Assembly (NCBI GenBank): GCA_030295235.1
Contig: AP026131.1
Coordinates: 248,001-312,000 of the forward strand
Length of the DNA stretch: 64,000 nucleotides
Reading direction: 5' to 3'
From: Fistulifera solaris
Taxonomy: Eukaryota > Bacillariophyta > Bacillariophyceae > Naviculales > Stauroneidaceae
This document shows positions 22,629 to 33,352 of the stretch, one piece after another. Under the pieces are notes generated by a model. It saw only the letters and a program-made list of their open reading frames with translations. It was not told where the DNA came from and did not search any database. The position numbers and the translations under genes are program-made. The first letter of the stretch is position 1; every line of letters starts with the position of its first letter.

Positions 22629-22706
22629 GAAAGGATGTTAAAATTCTGCCTTTCAGTACAAATTTCTACGTAGAGCCTACGGCGAGGCAGAATTTTAACG
22701 TCGTTT
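22629..22706 (+). repeat. 78-bp inverted-repeat element (MITE-like), copy 1
   Basis: The arms, GAAAGGATGTTAAAATTCTG at the left and a close reverse complement ending TTTTAACGTCGTTT at the right, form a stem of more than 20 bp around a short loop containing TTTCTACGTAG. A second copy, in the opposite orientation, is at 33626-33703. It lies just outside the right end of the piggyBac element. Confidence 0.7.
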
Positions 22707-23089
22707 CCTCTTTTCAATCTTATAAGATTCAATACGTGGCGCTGCTGATAAGAGCAGCTGTTGACATTTTCTTTGGAATAAAGCAATCAGAAAAGTTGCT
22801 ATGACGTAATCCTCCTCAAAAGAATACTATCAACAAAAGAGAACCATCAAGGTGCGCATTCCTACTCTTTGAATGCCGCGGAAGAAGACACTAATGCGAA
22901 AAGTACTTTTAGAACACGTAGTGCAACTTTGACGTTCTTCATCATCGTCATGCTCGACCACCTCCGACCTCCGATCTCGTCGGTTTTCACGATCGATCCG
23001 ACAAAAGAAATAATGCGCATTGCTCACATAATAATTTGCTTACCATCATTCCTTTCACTCATTTAGAGAATTCGAAGGTAGAAGTCACG

Positions 23090-24104
23090 ATGGTTCTCGC
23101 AAAGCTTTTTATTGCAGCATCAATCTGCATGACCGTGTCCTCTTTCGCTCCAACTCGTGTTCCGAAAACATCTCCTTCGAGGGTGCTAAGTTCTCGCGAG
23201 AATGTTTTCGACGCTGTGGAACTACCTGATTTCGATTGTGTTTTCGAGAAGATTCAACAATTGTCACCTCTGGCTCGATCGATCATTAATACTGAATCAG
23301 CATCTGTGCCGACCGACGGTAAGTCTTTTTTGCAGGTCTATTCTTCTGAGGTGCACTCGAACTCACTTTCGATAATCTTTTTCACTCCCTCTAGATCCGA
23401 AACTGAGATGGAAAACCTTAGAGTCAAACGAAAATAAACCTGTTCAACAAATACAGAAACTTGATTGCTTTGGAGGTTTCTCTACGCCCGTCTTCCGCTT
23501 CCGATCCAAATTGGAAGGTCCATGCATTGGAGAATTTTTCGGGCGTTATATTATCGACTTGGGCGAGAGGCGGAAATGGGATGCACAGATTGAAAAAGTT
23601 CATGAGTTGCATATCGTAGAAGATTTGGAAAGGGTAAACGAGCGCATGGGTGGCGGTCGATATGGTCAGTGTTCGCGATTGGGAATTGGATACGGTCAAA
23701 CGAAGGCGTCAATCATCACGGCTCGTGAACAATTGTTTATGTACGGGCTACAACAATTCAAAGATGGATCGTCTCTCATTTGGGGTAAAGAAATGTCAGA
23801 CGAGTACAATCATCTCCTTCCTCCTGGAAAACGCCATATTCGGTCAAAGTCGCATCTTTTCTCGGCAACCTTAAAACCCTCCGACAACAACAGTTTTGAT
23901 GTCGAGTATGTGCTGCAATTGGATATTGGTGGGTCGATACCCAACTTTTTGACCACACCAGTTCTCATTGATACAGTGAAAAGCCTCTTTGAAACTGCGA
24001 AGCAAGAGTTTGCTGGTGCTACTGACAGCTTGCAACTTTTTCTTCAAGAAAAGATCCATGAAGAAAGTCACATTAACTGGCATGGTCTTTTGAATCCTAT
24101 GTAG
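23090..24104 (+). CDS. START-domain-like lipid-binding protein, paralogue B
   Basis: Exons 23090-23318 and 23395-24104 (76-nt intron, phase 1), 312 residues. The start at 23090 gives MVLAKLFIAASICMTVSSFA, a signal peptide followed by SSFAP, close to the ASAFAP motif for import into complex plastids. An upstream in-frame start is less protein-like. The C-terminal part matches paralogue A: PPGKRHIRSKSHLFSATLKP, NSFDVEYVLQLDIGGSIPNF, VLIDTVKSLFETAKQEF. It likely binds a lipid in the plastid, an inference from the domain and the leader. Paralogue A lies 5 kb upstream on the same strand beyond the transposon. Confidence 0.82.
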
Positions 24105-24199
24105 AACCTGGAGGTTTATGTGGTTAAATGCCTCCTGTCAACGAAAAATATGCATAACATCGGATTACCTGGTAATGGTATAAAACAACAATGTACCAG

Positions 24200-24385
24200 G
24201 GTATCTTTTGAATTTTTGGAAAGTAGACGGGGGATGCTGTGTGATGTAATGCACCTTGTCCAGATATTCTGGAAAATACACAGAATTTCTGTATGATGAA
24301 TTCCATTGCATCCAGAATTTCTGGAGGTACCACAGTATTTCTGTGTGCTGAAAAACACATTTTCCAGAATATTACTCCGTATTAT
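24200..24385. repeat. small cluster of AGAATTTCT-type palindromes
   Basis: Contains TCCAGATATTCTGGA, ACAGAATTTCTGT, TCCAGAATTTCTGGA and ACAGTATTTCTGTG at spacings of about 25-30 nt, ending near TTACTCCGTA. It is a diverged relative of the array at 33.8-37.3 kb and closely resembles the cluster at 57.0 kb. It lies between paralogue B and the YOS1-like gene. Confidence 0.75.
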
Positions 24386-24538
24386 TTCTTGATTCATTCT
24401 TGAACTCCTATTTCAGTCCCTGGCGTCTGGCCTCCCTCCGGTCATTTATGGCTCGCTCATAGCCGCGTGACGAGCGACGATGCTCTTTCACCCTTCCATA
24501 TTATTTTGCTCTTCATAATCTTCCGCTCTTTCATTAAA

Positions 24539-24866
24539 ATGGGTTTCTCAATATGGAATATATTCAAGGTAAATAATAAATACTGAATCCGGATATATTC
24601 TGCTGGCACCTCATCCGTTAAAACGTCTCCATCATTAAACGACGCAGGCCGGGCTGTTGTTGACGAACTCCGTCATGATTTTAAATCGCCGACGGTTTCT
24701 ATCAAAATTTGGTTTGCATGATATGCATTCTATGCAAGCTATGGGAGACAATCCGATGAAAGCGCAGGTAGTAGGTCTCTTGCATGCGGTTCAATATCTA
24801 AAAGTCCCTGTGATTGCCGCAAATATGGTCACGATTGTTTTTGAAATCATTCTGGGCGGAACATGA
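24539..24866 (+). CDS. YOS1/IER3IP1-like small ER-Golgi protein
   Basis: Exons 24539-24568 and 24648-24866 (79-nt intron, phase 0), 82 residues. Exon 1 encodes MGFSIWNIFK and exon 2 continues AGLLLTNSVMILNRRRFLSK, typical of YOS1/IER3IP1: a first membrane span followed by an LN-x-x-RFL motif. The C-terminal half has DNPMKAQVVGLLHAVQYLKV and a second span PVIAANMVTIVFEIILGG; the family shows the same KAQ-x-x-x-L-x-x-AV-x-x-L-x-VPL pattern. The length also matches (about 80). YOS1 works with Yip1 and Yif1 in COPII vesicle traffic between ER and Golgi. This is a gene easily missed because its first exon is only ten codons long. Confidence 0.82.
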
Positions 24867-25264
24867 TGATAAGGTTTTAACCTGCTTTCTCCTTTCTTTT
24901 ATAGAGTCTTAATCTAAGGCGTCCATTTATTTATTCATCCTTAAAGCAAGGAAGATCGCGAATAAGATCGGTCTAGTCTACCTCCACCCTCCACAATACG
25001 TTCTTAATAAGGTTACGGGTTCTGCTGAGCATTTTTTACCTCAAACCCTAAAAGTCGATGTGTATGCAGCGCATTTCCCCACTCGCGTCTCGCCGCTCGC
25101 CGCATCATCCACCGCCATGAGAAAGAATTTCGTTTTGTTTTTTTTATACGGAGTAGTAAATAAATTGATGGATGGTCGGCAACAAACAATCGAAGCATTG
25201 CATCTACATATATTCTTACCTGTGTTCAGCATCTCTAATACATCTATTTGTTTGAAATCACGCA

Positions 25265-26364
25265 ATGTTCTTCATACTCTTCCTCCTTGTGACTCCTCGT
25301 GCATTCTCCTTTTCCATACCCATCGGACGGCAGTTCGTCGAAAGGGACTATCTCCAGTGAAAGCTTCAAGTATTTCGACACACACCGATATTTCCATTAC
25401 ACTTCCTTCGGTTGTCAAGATAAATGATGCCTATCCATCCGCATTGCATACCATTCATGTCAAAACGGTATTGACGCCGGAGGAAACCAAGCACTGTCTA
25501 CGAATTGCGACCGACTATGCGACTTCGACGGGACGTTGGGATCGACCCGACTTTACTCGACACGCCAGTTACGCAACGTGTGACTTTTGTATTGAAGATT
25601 GTCTTCCCTTGCAGTCGTATCTGCAATCCATCCATTTCGATACGCGCATGTGGGATCTACTCCATTCGTTTTACGATATCGATCATGACGACATGTCGTA
25701 TTTGGATTTCTTTTGTGCGCATTATCGAGCCAAATCGGACGAAAATACGGAGACAATGGACCGCTTAGAAGCGCATCGTGATGGGTCGCTGCTCTCCTTC
25801 ACGTTGCTGTTGAATTCGCCGGATCAATTCGAAGGGGGTGGGACATTTTTCGAAGCGTTACGCGACGTTGAGCCGACAATGGAAAATAAGGATACTTTCC
25901 AGAAAGGCGGGGTGATTCGACCGCAGCAAGCTGGTGATGCGGTTATACATTGTGGAAAGATACTTCATGGAGCGGATGTAGTCACCAAAGGTCAACGGAC
26001 TGTGCTGGTTGGCTTTGTCGATGTAAGTGAATGGCGACAACGTCCTGGGGCACTGTCAACGGCATGCCGAGATTGGGGTCGCATGGATGTAGCTAAACGT
26101 CGTCTAGAACGACAAAAACAAAAAGGAGGCCGTGGGTGGTTTTTGAATCATCAAAAATGGCTTCCAAAAGTAGATGGAAATACGCATTCTATAATACAGG
26201 GCTACACTCCAGCATTTCGATCGGTAGAGCGCCGGGGAAACGAAGATTTTCAACGACGAAAACGACTGGAGGCTGAAGATGCTCTTCTTCGAACGATATT
26301 AATGGATCGAGATGAGGCAGAAAAATCATTTGATATATTTGATGGAGATGTGACGATTCTGTAA
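25265..26364 (+). CDS. 2-oxoglutarate/Fe(II) oxygenase (prolyl-4-hydroxylase-like)
   Basis: About 366 residues. The catalytic core shows EAHRDGSLLSFTLLLN, with the HxD metal ligands (His codon near 25774), FEGGGTFFE, then DAVIHCGKILHGADVV with the distal His near 25965, and KGQRTVLVGFVD with the Arg expected to bind 2-oxoglutarate. This is the double-stranded beta-helix core of P4H-type dioxygenases. The best start is ATG 25265, giving a signal peptide MFFILFLLVTPRAFSFSIP, but it is one base out of frame with the core; the change would fall near the AAAGGG run at 25341-25346. The in-frame alternative, ATG 25117, would translate low-complexity sequence. Substrate unknown; a secreted or ER-lumen protein is inferred. 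Confidence 0.82.
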
Positions 26365-26400
26365 ACAAAAAATATGAATCGAATGCTTAAATGATGTTGT

Positions 26401-27135
26401 TTATCCTATGCAGATTGACCTGGTAATGTCGTTGGCGAAATCACCCTGCGATGACTGGAAATCTGTTTGGAAGGAACCGCCCAACTCGTTCTGCAGTATC
26501 TTTCGATAATCGAGTAAAATGGTCTTGTGATCTGCAAAATAGGTGTGATTCTCAACTTCTGAAAAGGGGATTTTGATGACCTCTTTGACATCATCGGCGG
26601 CTTCTGGATGCTCCGTCCCGTCCAAATGGATCGCATACGTGACTGATACTGTATGTCGTCGATTGTCTCGTCGGGGGTCAGAGTAAATACCGATCAATCG
26701 CGGTCGAGAAGGGATCGTCTTGATACCCGTCTCCTCGGCTAGTTCGCGTAAAACAGCTTCTTCCACGGACTCTCCCATTTGCACGAATCCACCAACCGTC
26801 GCGAGTTGACTTGTATCCTTCCGTCTCACTAACCAAACGTGATCTCGACCCGTCATCACAACTAAATCAATAGCCAGACTGGGTGTGCAAAGACAGTAGC
26901 CATCCGTGTCGCCACACCAACACGAGCCAGCATGGGCATCGGACGGATGCCCTCCGTGCCATTCCCGTGCATAACTTCGTAAGTCTAACCGAAACATTGC
27001 GTTGTTACCTTTCCACATGAGCACGACGGCCCCAGCTAATAGGATATTCAGAGCAACGGAAAGAATCAGACGAATATTAGTCGTCGACGCCGCTCGCGGT
27101 GAATGCAGTTTCCATTTTCTTCTCGGGTACACCAT
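26401..27135 (-). CDS. membrane-anchored Nudix hydrolase
   Basis: 244 residues. A single N-terminal span (about 21-41, IRLILSVALNILLAGAVVLM) is followed by a Cys-rich segment (SCWCGDTDGYCLC, 71-83) and a Nudix domain. The Nudix box is complete: G116, E122, R130-E131, E134-E135, G137, matching GX5EX7REUXEEXGU. Such enzymes hydrolyse nucleoside diphosphates linked to another group; the substrate cannot be told from the box. The Cys cluster lies where some Nudix proteins bind zinc. Tail-to-tail with the oxygenase gene, only about 36 bp apart. Confidence 0.92.
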   Translation of the reverse strand: MVYPRRKWKLHSPRAASTTNIRLILSVALNILLAGAVVLMWKGNNAMFRLDLRSYAREWHGGHPSDAHAGSCWCGDTDGYCLCTPSLAIDLVVMTGRDHVWLVRRKDTSQLATVGGFVQMGESVEEAVLRELAEETGIKTIPSRPRLIGIYSDPRRDNRRHTVSVTYAIHLDGTEHPEAADDVKEVIKIPFSEVENHTYFADHKTILLDYRKILQNELGGSFQTDFQSSQGDFANDITRSICIG

Positions 27136-27537
27136 TTTAAAAGAAAAAGATTACTGGTCGTTTAATGTCTAGTCAGTTGTTGTCGCTTGCAAGCAAAGTT
27201 GTAACATTCTGCGGTGCTTCAACAAAAACGTGAATGGAGAAAATGCGCGAGACGACTTTCAATGCAGTGAGTACCGCGGTACTCATGAATAGAGTAAGAC
27301 AATTTAATTTTAAATGGCTAGCAACAGAACAACTTACCTCAAACGCGAACATAGCAAACATTCATTCAAACAAAACCGCGAACAAAAACAGAAAATGAAA
27401 TGGTTCACCATAAACGGAGGGATTATTTGTGAAAGCGCAATGCAACTATTAGTTTAGCAGATTTATGTGCAGACTCAGGTTGTTGGGAGGTGTGGTAGGT
27501 CTTCTGTGCGGTGAAGTTTTGCATTCTCCTTTATTTG

Positions 27538-27590
27538 GGGATAATGACTCGATCAATTTCATGGGGATAATGACTCGATCAATTTCATGG
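27538..27590. repeat. 26-bp tandem duplication
   Basis: GGGGATAATGACTCGATCAA... is present twice head to tail with no spacer. It overlaps the 3' end of the gene on the minus strand, and because 26 is not a multiple of three the second copy changes the frame and brings the stop. Confidence 0.9.
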
Positions 27591-28431
27591 GAGAAGCTTT
27601 CCGAGACAACGATCTCAGTGACTTTGACTTGGATCGTTGGTAGGGCGATATTGCAACGTCCATTCTCGCAAATGATCGCTGTGACGACTTGAGCTTGGTA
27701 TTTATTGGACTTCCGGGACTTCCGGTTTGACAGGGATTTGTTAGTATCTTCGTTGATGTGCTAGCTTCTTCAACACGTACGTTCGGTGAAACATGTGTAC
27801 TTGACCGGGGAGCGTATGGAGGCCGCCGAGAACTTTCTATGTTGCTCAAGCATGAAATCATACTTGGGTTCATGGACTTTGTTCTCGAGTGTGTGAGAGC
27901 CAACATTTGTGGCTCATAATGAAACACAAGAGGCGACTCGTTATCATTCGGAACGACAAAATCATCCCCAGCGACTAAAGCATCTTGAACACCTCGCAAG
28001 TTCGCTCTTTGTGCAGAATGTGAACAAAACGATCGATAGATGCTGGAAATCTTGTGAGGGTCGCTTATGCCAGCTTTCCTTTGGCGGTCTTGTTCACTCG
28101 TCACGACCCATCGCGATAACGATTTTCTGAAGTGGTCATATTCACCACGCTCAAGTCCGCGAAAGGTGTGATCTGTCGTTTCAAAAAATCTTTTATCATT
28201 GGCCAGGGACATGATCATGTTGTCTCTCCTTTGGAAATTCTTGTAGTCGTCGCGATTGTACCATAATGAATCCGGCAAAACGCTCCAGTGGGTACCATCG
28301 TCGTCGACATGGTGGACTTGGACGTTATCGTCATCGAAACGGATTCGCGACTTGGTACTGGTAACTCTCTCCATTCTTGTCCACCTTCGAATGCCAATGC
28401 AAAAGTTTTGTGGGCATTGTATGCATTTCAC
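27559..28431 (-). CDS. diatom-type hypothetical protein (SLWYNRDDYKNF motif)
   Basis: 290 residues. The N-terminal half has SLWYNRDDYKNFQRRDN followed by a TFRGLERGEYDHF segment; a tryptophan-tyrosine-x-arginine-aspartate motif with a later RGLE is a pattern I associate with a large uncharacterised diatom family. The C-terminal half is Ser/Pro-rich and probably disordered. The predicted C-terminus is shaped by the 26-bp duplication: without it the frame would run on for about 30 more residues. The initiator is uncertain; Met-20 (MERVTSTKSRIRFDDD) is an alternative. Function unknown. Confidence 0.7.
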   Translation of the reverse strand: MKCIQCPQNFCIGIRRWTRMERVTSTKSRIRFDDDNVQVHHVDDDGTHWSVLPDSLWYNRDDYKNFQRRDNMIMSLANDKRFFETTDHTFRGLERGEYDHFRKSLSRWVVTSEQDRQRKAGISDPHKISSIYRSFCSHSAQRANLRGVQDALVAGDDFVVPNDNESPLVFHYEPQMLALTHSRTKSMNPSMISCLSNIESSRRPPYAPRSSTHVSPNVRVEEASTSTKILTNPCQTGSPGSPINTKLKSSQRSFARMDVAISPYQRSKSKSLRSLSRKASPMKLIESLSP

Positions 28432-28559
28432 TGAGATACCAAATTGCGTATCAGCTCGTGATGCTTCGTTTTCGTCGGTTGAATTTGTGAGTCAGAAAGG
28501 CAGAGAAGACAAACATCGGTAAGTCTACTGAAAATGAGTAGTTGCTATGCGCTATGGGG

Positions 28560-29260
28560 CAATGCGCAAGCTGTGCATACAGATAATAGATAATAGCGGA
28601 TAATAGTCTAGAACCTATTGATCCAAGATCTGGATACGATATCTACGATCTACGATCAACGTTCGACATGCGCTGTTTGCTGTTTGATGTTCGAGTGTTC
28701 CGTAGACTACAGTAACTCTCTAGCTAGAGACTCTAGAGACCAGAGACCAATCATCGTTCATCGTACCTGTTACAGTACTACGTAATAAGGTAGAAAGTTT
28801 AGTTTGTAGTAGACTAAGGTGTTCTACACCTGTATAAATCTGGAGGCACACGACAAACGACCAAAAGACAAAAGACACAAGACAAAAGACCCACGATGTC
28901 GATGATCGATGACTGATGACTGATGACATCTGAATACCGTAGTCATAATGAAAACCTTTTAGATACAGTACGTCATCGGCGCACTTCTATCGAGTGACAA
29001 GTGACGACAGCTCCTCAAGGGTTCATACTTTTTGCGAACTGATCGCAATCAATAACCAACTCATTGATCGCAATACGATCCAGAAATCTTTCACGACTAG
29101 AGCGGTTTTTGCCATAAAAAAAGACAGACTATGAACTATGAAGACTAGGCATTGAGCATTATCATTATGCATTAGGCATTATGCGAATTGCGAATCGGAA
29201 CATTTAGGAACTCTAGACTCTAGGTCTAATGGTTAATGTTCATGGTTCATGTTCACGACT
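28560..29260. repeat. non-coding stretch built of short nested direct repeats
   Basis: Runs of words repeated with small changes: GATAATAGATAATAGCGGATAATAG; CTCTAGAGACCAGAGACC; CAAAAGACAAAAGACACAAGAC with further copies; GATGACTGATGACTGATGAC; GCATTAGGCATTATGCG. The repeats are too irregular for a microsatellite. No gene. Confidence 0.6.
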
Positions 29261-29492
29261 AGGAACCTGGAGGCAATTGAAATTGAAAAGCACGAGAAGC
29301 CGAAGTCGAGCAGACCACTTTTACTGACTTGTTCATGAGTTTTCATGAAGGTTTTCATGTGTAAGTTGAAACGTGTGCCGCTGTCGCCTGTCTATCAAGG
29401 AAATAACACGGTCTCAATAATTCGAAAGGTTGCAATTCGCAGTGTTCGAGTTTTTAGTTGGTAAAACTACGTCACGTCATTAGAGCCACTCT

Positions 29493-30971
29493 CTAGATGT
29501 AACCATGAGTCGATCGAGCAAAACCATCCTTGTTGCGTAGAACGGTACGCGTATGTTGCATCACTTTACGAACGGACTCAATATCATTGCCAAGGTTGCC
29601 GTATCTCACCATGCAAGCCTTCCGGACTTGTGTCGTCCAGAAACGAAGTTTGTTGATTGTCAAATTTTGGTCCTTTGAAGCGGAGTGAATGAACCCCATC
29701 AATTCATAACAAAGGTGGAGAATCTTCAACGGGTGGGTGAGAAATTGGATGGACACATGAAACTCAGGAAATAGAAACACGTACCGACAGATGCTCTGTG
29801 CTGGCGTTGTTGCACGCTACCATTGACAGATGCAGAGGCAAGCAGATTTTCTGCAACAAATAATCAAGATGGTTGACTTCAACTGACTTCGTTGACTGTA
29901 GCGCATAGTTCAAGTATGAAATGTATATCTGGGTAAAGCCAACGCGAATAAAATGTTTCGTCCCGTTAGCAATGTCCTTGGCTTGTAACACGTCCTCTAA
30001 TAACCGAATGGTTGCCGAGCGTGCTTCTTGCACATCCACATCATCGAGTGTCCGATTGCATAGACGCACCCACGAGTCCAGCGTAGAAACTGATATCGAA
30101 TCGGGAGGTGCGTCCCAAAATTCGGCTTCACCGGTACAGCGACGACACTGACAGACGAACTCATGTCGATGGCGGAGTGTCGCGTGACGCTGAGGATAGG
30201 GTTGCGTCGGCGGAAGGTAACTCCATACAATTTCCTGTCCTGCCTTGATCGAATCACAGGCATGCGTAATCATCGTTTCACCGGCAAATACTCGAACAGC
30301 ATTGGGAACACAAGAATGATTGATCATCGCAGCTAGCGGGAAGAGACCCAAGAGTCGCCGAGGGGTAAAAGTGTTGTTGTCGAGCCATTGATGTTCGATG
30401 GATGAATAAGTTACAAAATCCGGTCCAAATGCGTTTTTTCGAATGATTTGTAGCAACCCATCGTCTGAAATATTGTTGATTGTAAATGAAGCTGTCGCTT
30501 CGTCGGATCCGCGTCCTAGAAGTTGTGCAATCGATAGAGAGGTTGTGTTGGAGGCCGTGGCACCCATCAACGCCATAAAACTTTCCACCGTCGCCTGTTC
30601 ATCCGCGTTGGAAATCAAGCTTTTCATTTTTCTACAAGAACTTGCTCAGAGATTTCCTCCAAGGTACCCGGCTCACTGTTTCGAGATACCCATAGTTGAT
30701 AGACGGATTCAACTCGTGCGGATACTGTTGCTGGGGTAACAAACAAACACTCTCCCGCCGCGATATTACGCATAGCAATAAGACCACGGCCACTCACAAC
30801 CGCTGTATTTGTGATTGCAACTGGTCCGACATAGTAACAAGATGTCCTTGTATTCGCATTTATATGATCATCGTTCTTTTGGAATAACAGTGACGAAATG
30901 TCGGAAGGATCGTCCACCTTGTTCCATTTCATTGCCGAATCGCCTATTTTTCCTGTTGAAGACATAACCAT
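29493..30971 (-). CDS. SET-domain protein (SMYD-like)
   Basis: About 472 residues: first exon from 30971 down to 29785, then 29723 to 29493 after a 61-nt phase-0 intron. The frame changes once, at the T5 run 30627-30631 (A5 on the coding strand), where one extra A would give LVEKMKSLISNADEQ. The N-terminal part has SGRGLIAMRNIAAGECLFV, the usual start of a SET domain. The core has FPLAAMINHSCVPNAVR, the NHSC-x-PN motif that binds S-adenosylmethionine, then IKAGQEIVWSYLPP and the post-SET-like CQCRRC. The C-terminal part is helical as in SMYD proteins. A lysine methyltransferase is likely, on histone or other protein substrates. Confidence 0.85.
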
Positions 30972-31080
30972 TAAACTGTCTAAAAAAGATTAAATGTGTT
31001 GATGATGATAAGGAGAACGAAGTATCAGTGCCTGTGAAGACGACAACAACAAACAAAAATAAAATGCATGTTCTTGTCTT

Positions 31081-31197
31081 CGTGACTGAAATGCAGTCGT
31101 GTTGAAAACGGTAAACACTTTGAGCATACAGTGAAAAACGGAGAACACTTTGAGCATACAGTGAAAAACGGAAAACACTTTGAGCATACAGTGACAA
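31081..31197 (+). repeat. hairpin element copy 5 with three tandem 30-bp tails
   Basis: The stem GACTGAAATGCAGTC (31084-31098) is perfect. The tail unit, AACACTTTGAGCATACAGTG plus GAAAAACGG, is repeated three times (about 31112-31197) with one or two changes. In other copies the tail occurs once. Confidence 0.75.
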
Positions 31198-31323
31198 GGA
31201 TCCGCAATTGTCGAGGGCGTGCCTTGTTAATGATGCTGATGGTGATTGCATCCTTTTAAGCCCATCAAGTTAATAGAACGGTGGTTGAAGCAGCAGTCCG
31301 GCTCAAAATAATGATCATGATTC

Positions 31324-31372
31324 ATGACTGAAAGCAGTCGTGGCGAGTTAGCACCAAAGCACAATGACTTTC
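31324..31372 (+). promoter_or_regulatory. dispersed hairpin element, copy 6
   Basis: CATGACTGAAAGCAGTCGTGG, read as stem GACTG-AAAG-CAGTC plus GTGG, with a four-base loop. The tail is weakly conserved. Confidence 0.5.
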
Positions 31373-31744
31373 GATTTTAGGTCATTAGAAAAGGTCGGGA
31401 AAACATCAATTTGAAAAAATGATTGATTGCCAGGGAAGGGAATTCATCATTCAAACCGAGTTTTATTTAGCCTTTCGGCTCGGAGACTTTTTCTAATGCA
31501 GACATTTGAAATGGCCTCGACTCTGCGGGCCCTAGTGTAGCACGGATTGTCTACGGAACAATGGTGCAAACATTGTGAATCTTACATTAGCTAAGGATGA
31601 TTGCTATAACTATAAAAAGATTTTCAGTCTGTGTTCAAGCTTAGTGATCGGACGTAAGCTATAGCTCGCGGAAATTTGTATTGTTTTTGTTGCTGTACAG
31701 AAAACTTTAAAGCTAGCAGACTTTTATGCATGATTGTAATCTAA

Positions 31745-33352
31745 TCAAATTCTTTTCTCGAGTCGTACAAAATTATGAATGCGATCGGCTCCAAGAGCGT
31801 AGATGAGTGCATTCAAACCATACACTAAACTCCAGTCTTGGCCACTTGCATCGAGTATCCTTCCCGTCACGTAGGTGGCACCTGTTCCAATCAACACGGC
31901 TGGTAGGCTGGTTACACTGTACAATAGACCTGCCCACTTCGGGCCGCTCTTTTTCTTGATTGGCTGCATCATAGCCAGCCGAGTTGAAAGACAAGAACCC
32001 AATGTTGACGGCTATATACAGCTGGGCTACCCACGCTTGTTCGGGAATATGCCAAGCGAGCAAACCCAGCGACAGAGCTGGGACAAGAAGACCGATTGAT
32101 TGAAATAATTTTCGAATATTTGTTCGGGCCGTCTCATCCTCGGGATCTACGATCCGTTGCACAACGGAATCGGCCGTTGTCCCTGCAACTATCCCTCCCA
32201 TAACACCTGCTACACAAGGTAAAATCGACATCCAAGCCGAGCCGCGCACACCAATTCCATATTGTTCCAAGTAGAACGTCGGTGTCCATGCTAAAGCTAG
32301 ATAATTGCCCCAATTTTTGGCCGAGTGGGCCAGAAACATCATACGCTCCTTTCGATTGAATCATCTCTTTCCATGGTGCATCCTTTATGCTGAGCTGGCT
32401 ATCATTTGGATTAAAGTCATTTCCTTCCTTTGGCGTCGCAGGGCTATCTTCAGCGAGAAACAACCACGGAAGCAGCAAAAGTAGACTACCGCTGCCATAC
32501 ACATAAAATAGTTCTCTCCAATCTCCAAAAAAATCTAAAATGACCGGACTTAACAGCAATGCCACAATCGTTCCCGACTGGAAGCCGCTGAAAAGAAAAG
32601 CTAGTGCTGTTGCGCAAAACAGAAATGAGATCTACATGTGTGTGAGAGCGCATGCTTTATCGCAGACTTGTCGTACCTCTACTTTTCTCATTCACCAAAG
32701 TCCATTCATTGAGTATTCGCGTCGATGTGGGCAACAGAATACTCTCTCCTGCTCCGACAAGCATACGAGCAATCAAAAGTGGCCCGATGGAAGAAGGCCG
32801 AGACTATCGTCAGCGGTAGCAATGGTTGCGAGACTCCACAGCAATACCCGAAGCCATCAAGAGTCGCGGAGACCACTGTCCCGCCAAGAATCCAGCGGGT
32901 AATATAACGAGAGCGTAGCCAAAGCTCAACAATGATGAGATGGAACCTTTGGTGGTATCCGTGAAATGAAACTCTTCCGCCATGGGGATGATAGCTACCG
33001 ACATGGCGATGCGATCAATTGCCGATAAACACGCGGTAAGCCATAAAAGTCCCAGCATAGTGTACTTGAGTAACTCGGGTTTGTTGCTTGTTTCAACAAG
33101 CGAATTGTTTTTCTTTTGTGTCAGGGCAGCGAGGGGTTCGTCGAGATTCGTCGATGACGGTAATTCCAATTTTCTTTCAATAGCAGGACTCTCATCTTTT
33201 CGAGCAAATAGGCGTGATTGAAGCAATCGAAGTGAAAATGAAGAGTGCGGTATTGACGATATTCTTGTGGAAAGAACCGTAGGGAATGCGGAAAATGCGT
33301 CGACGCAATTGTAAAATATTATTGAATAGAGCAGAAGCTGTCGGCCGCCCAT
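31745..33352 (-). CDS. MFS anion transporter (SLC17/ANTR-like), frame-broken
   Basis: An N-terminal signal-like segment with VDAFSAFP suggests plastid targeting. Conserved parts are spread over several frames: LLWLTACLSAIDRIAMSVAI and FGYALVILPAGFLAGQW (about 32850-33120), then LLIARMLVGAGESILLPTS, FSGFQSGTIVALLLSPVI (about 32540-32610), KNWGNYLALAWTPTFYL (about 32300) and KWAGLLYSVTSLPAVLIGTG (about 31900). These are the motifs of Na/phosphate or anion cotransporters of SLC17 type, including plastid ANTR proteins. At least one intron is likely near 32640-32690. Four or more single-base breaks are needed to link the pieces, near 32835, 32775, 32345 and 31955, more than in any other gene here, so true decay is possible. 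Confidence 0.7.

Larger units (their letters stand above)
30972..31744. other. intergenic region holding two hairpin elements
   Basis: Between the start of the SET gene and the end of the MFS gene. Besides copies 5 and 6 of the hairpin element and the 30-bp tandem tail, no gene is seen. Confidence 0.6.

Noticed and set aside
25060-25264. Start of the oxygenase at GTG 25060 or ATG 25117
   Set aside because: The translated leader is low-complexity and crosses a T9 run; the signal peptide from ATG 25265 is much more protein-like, though one base out of frame.
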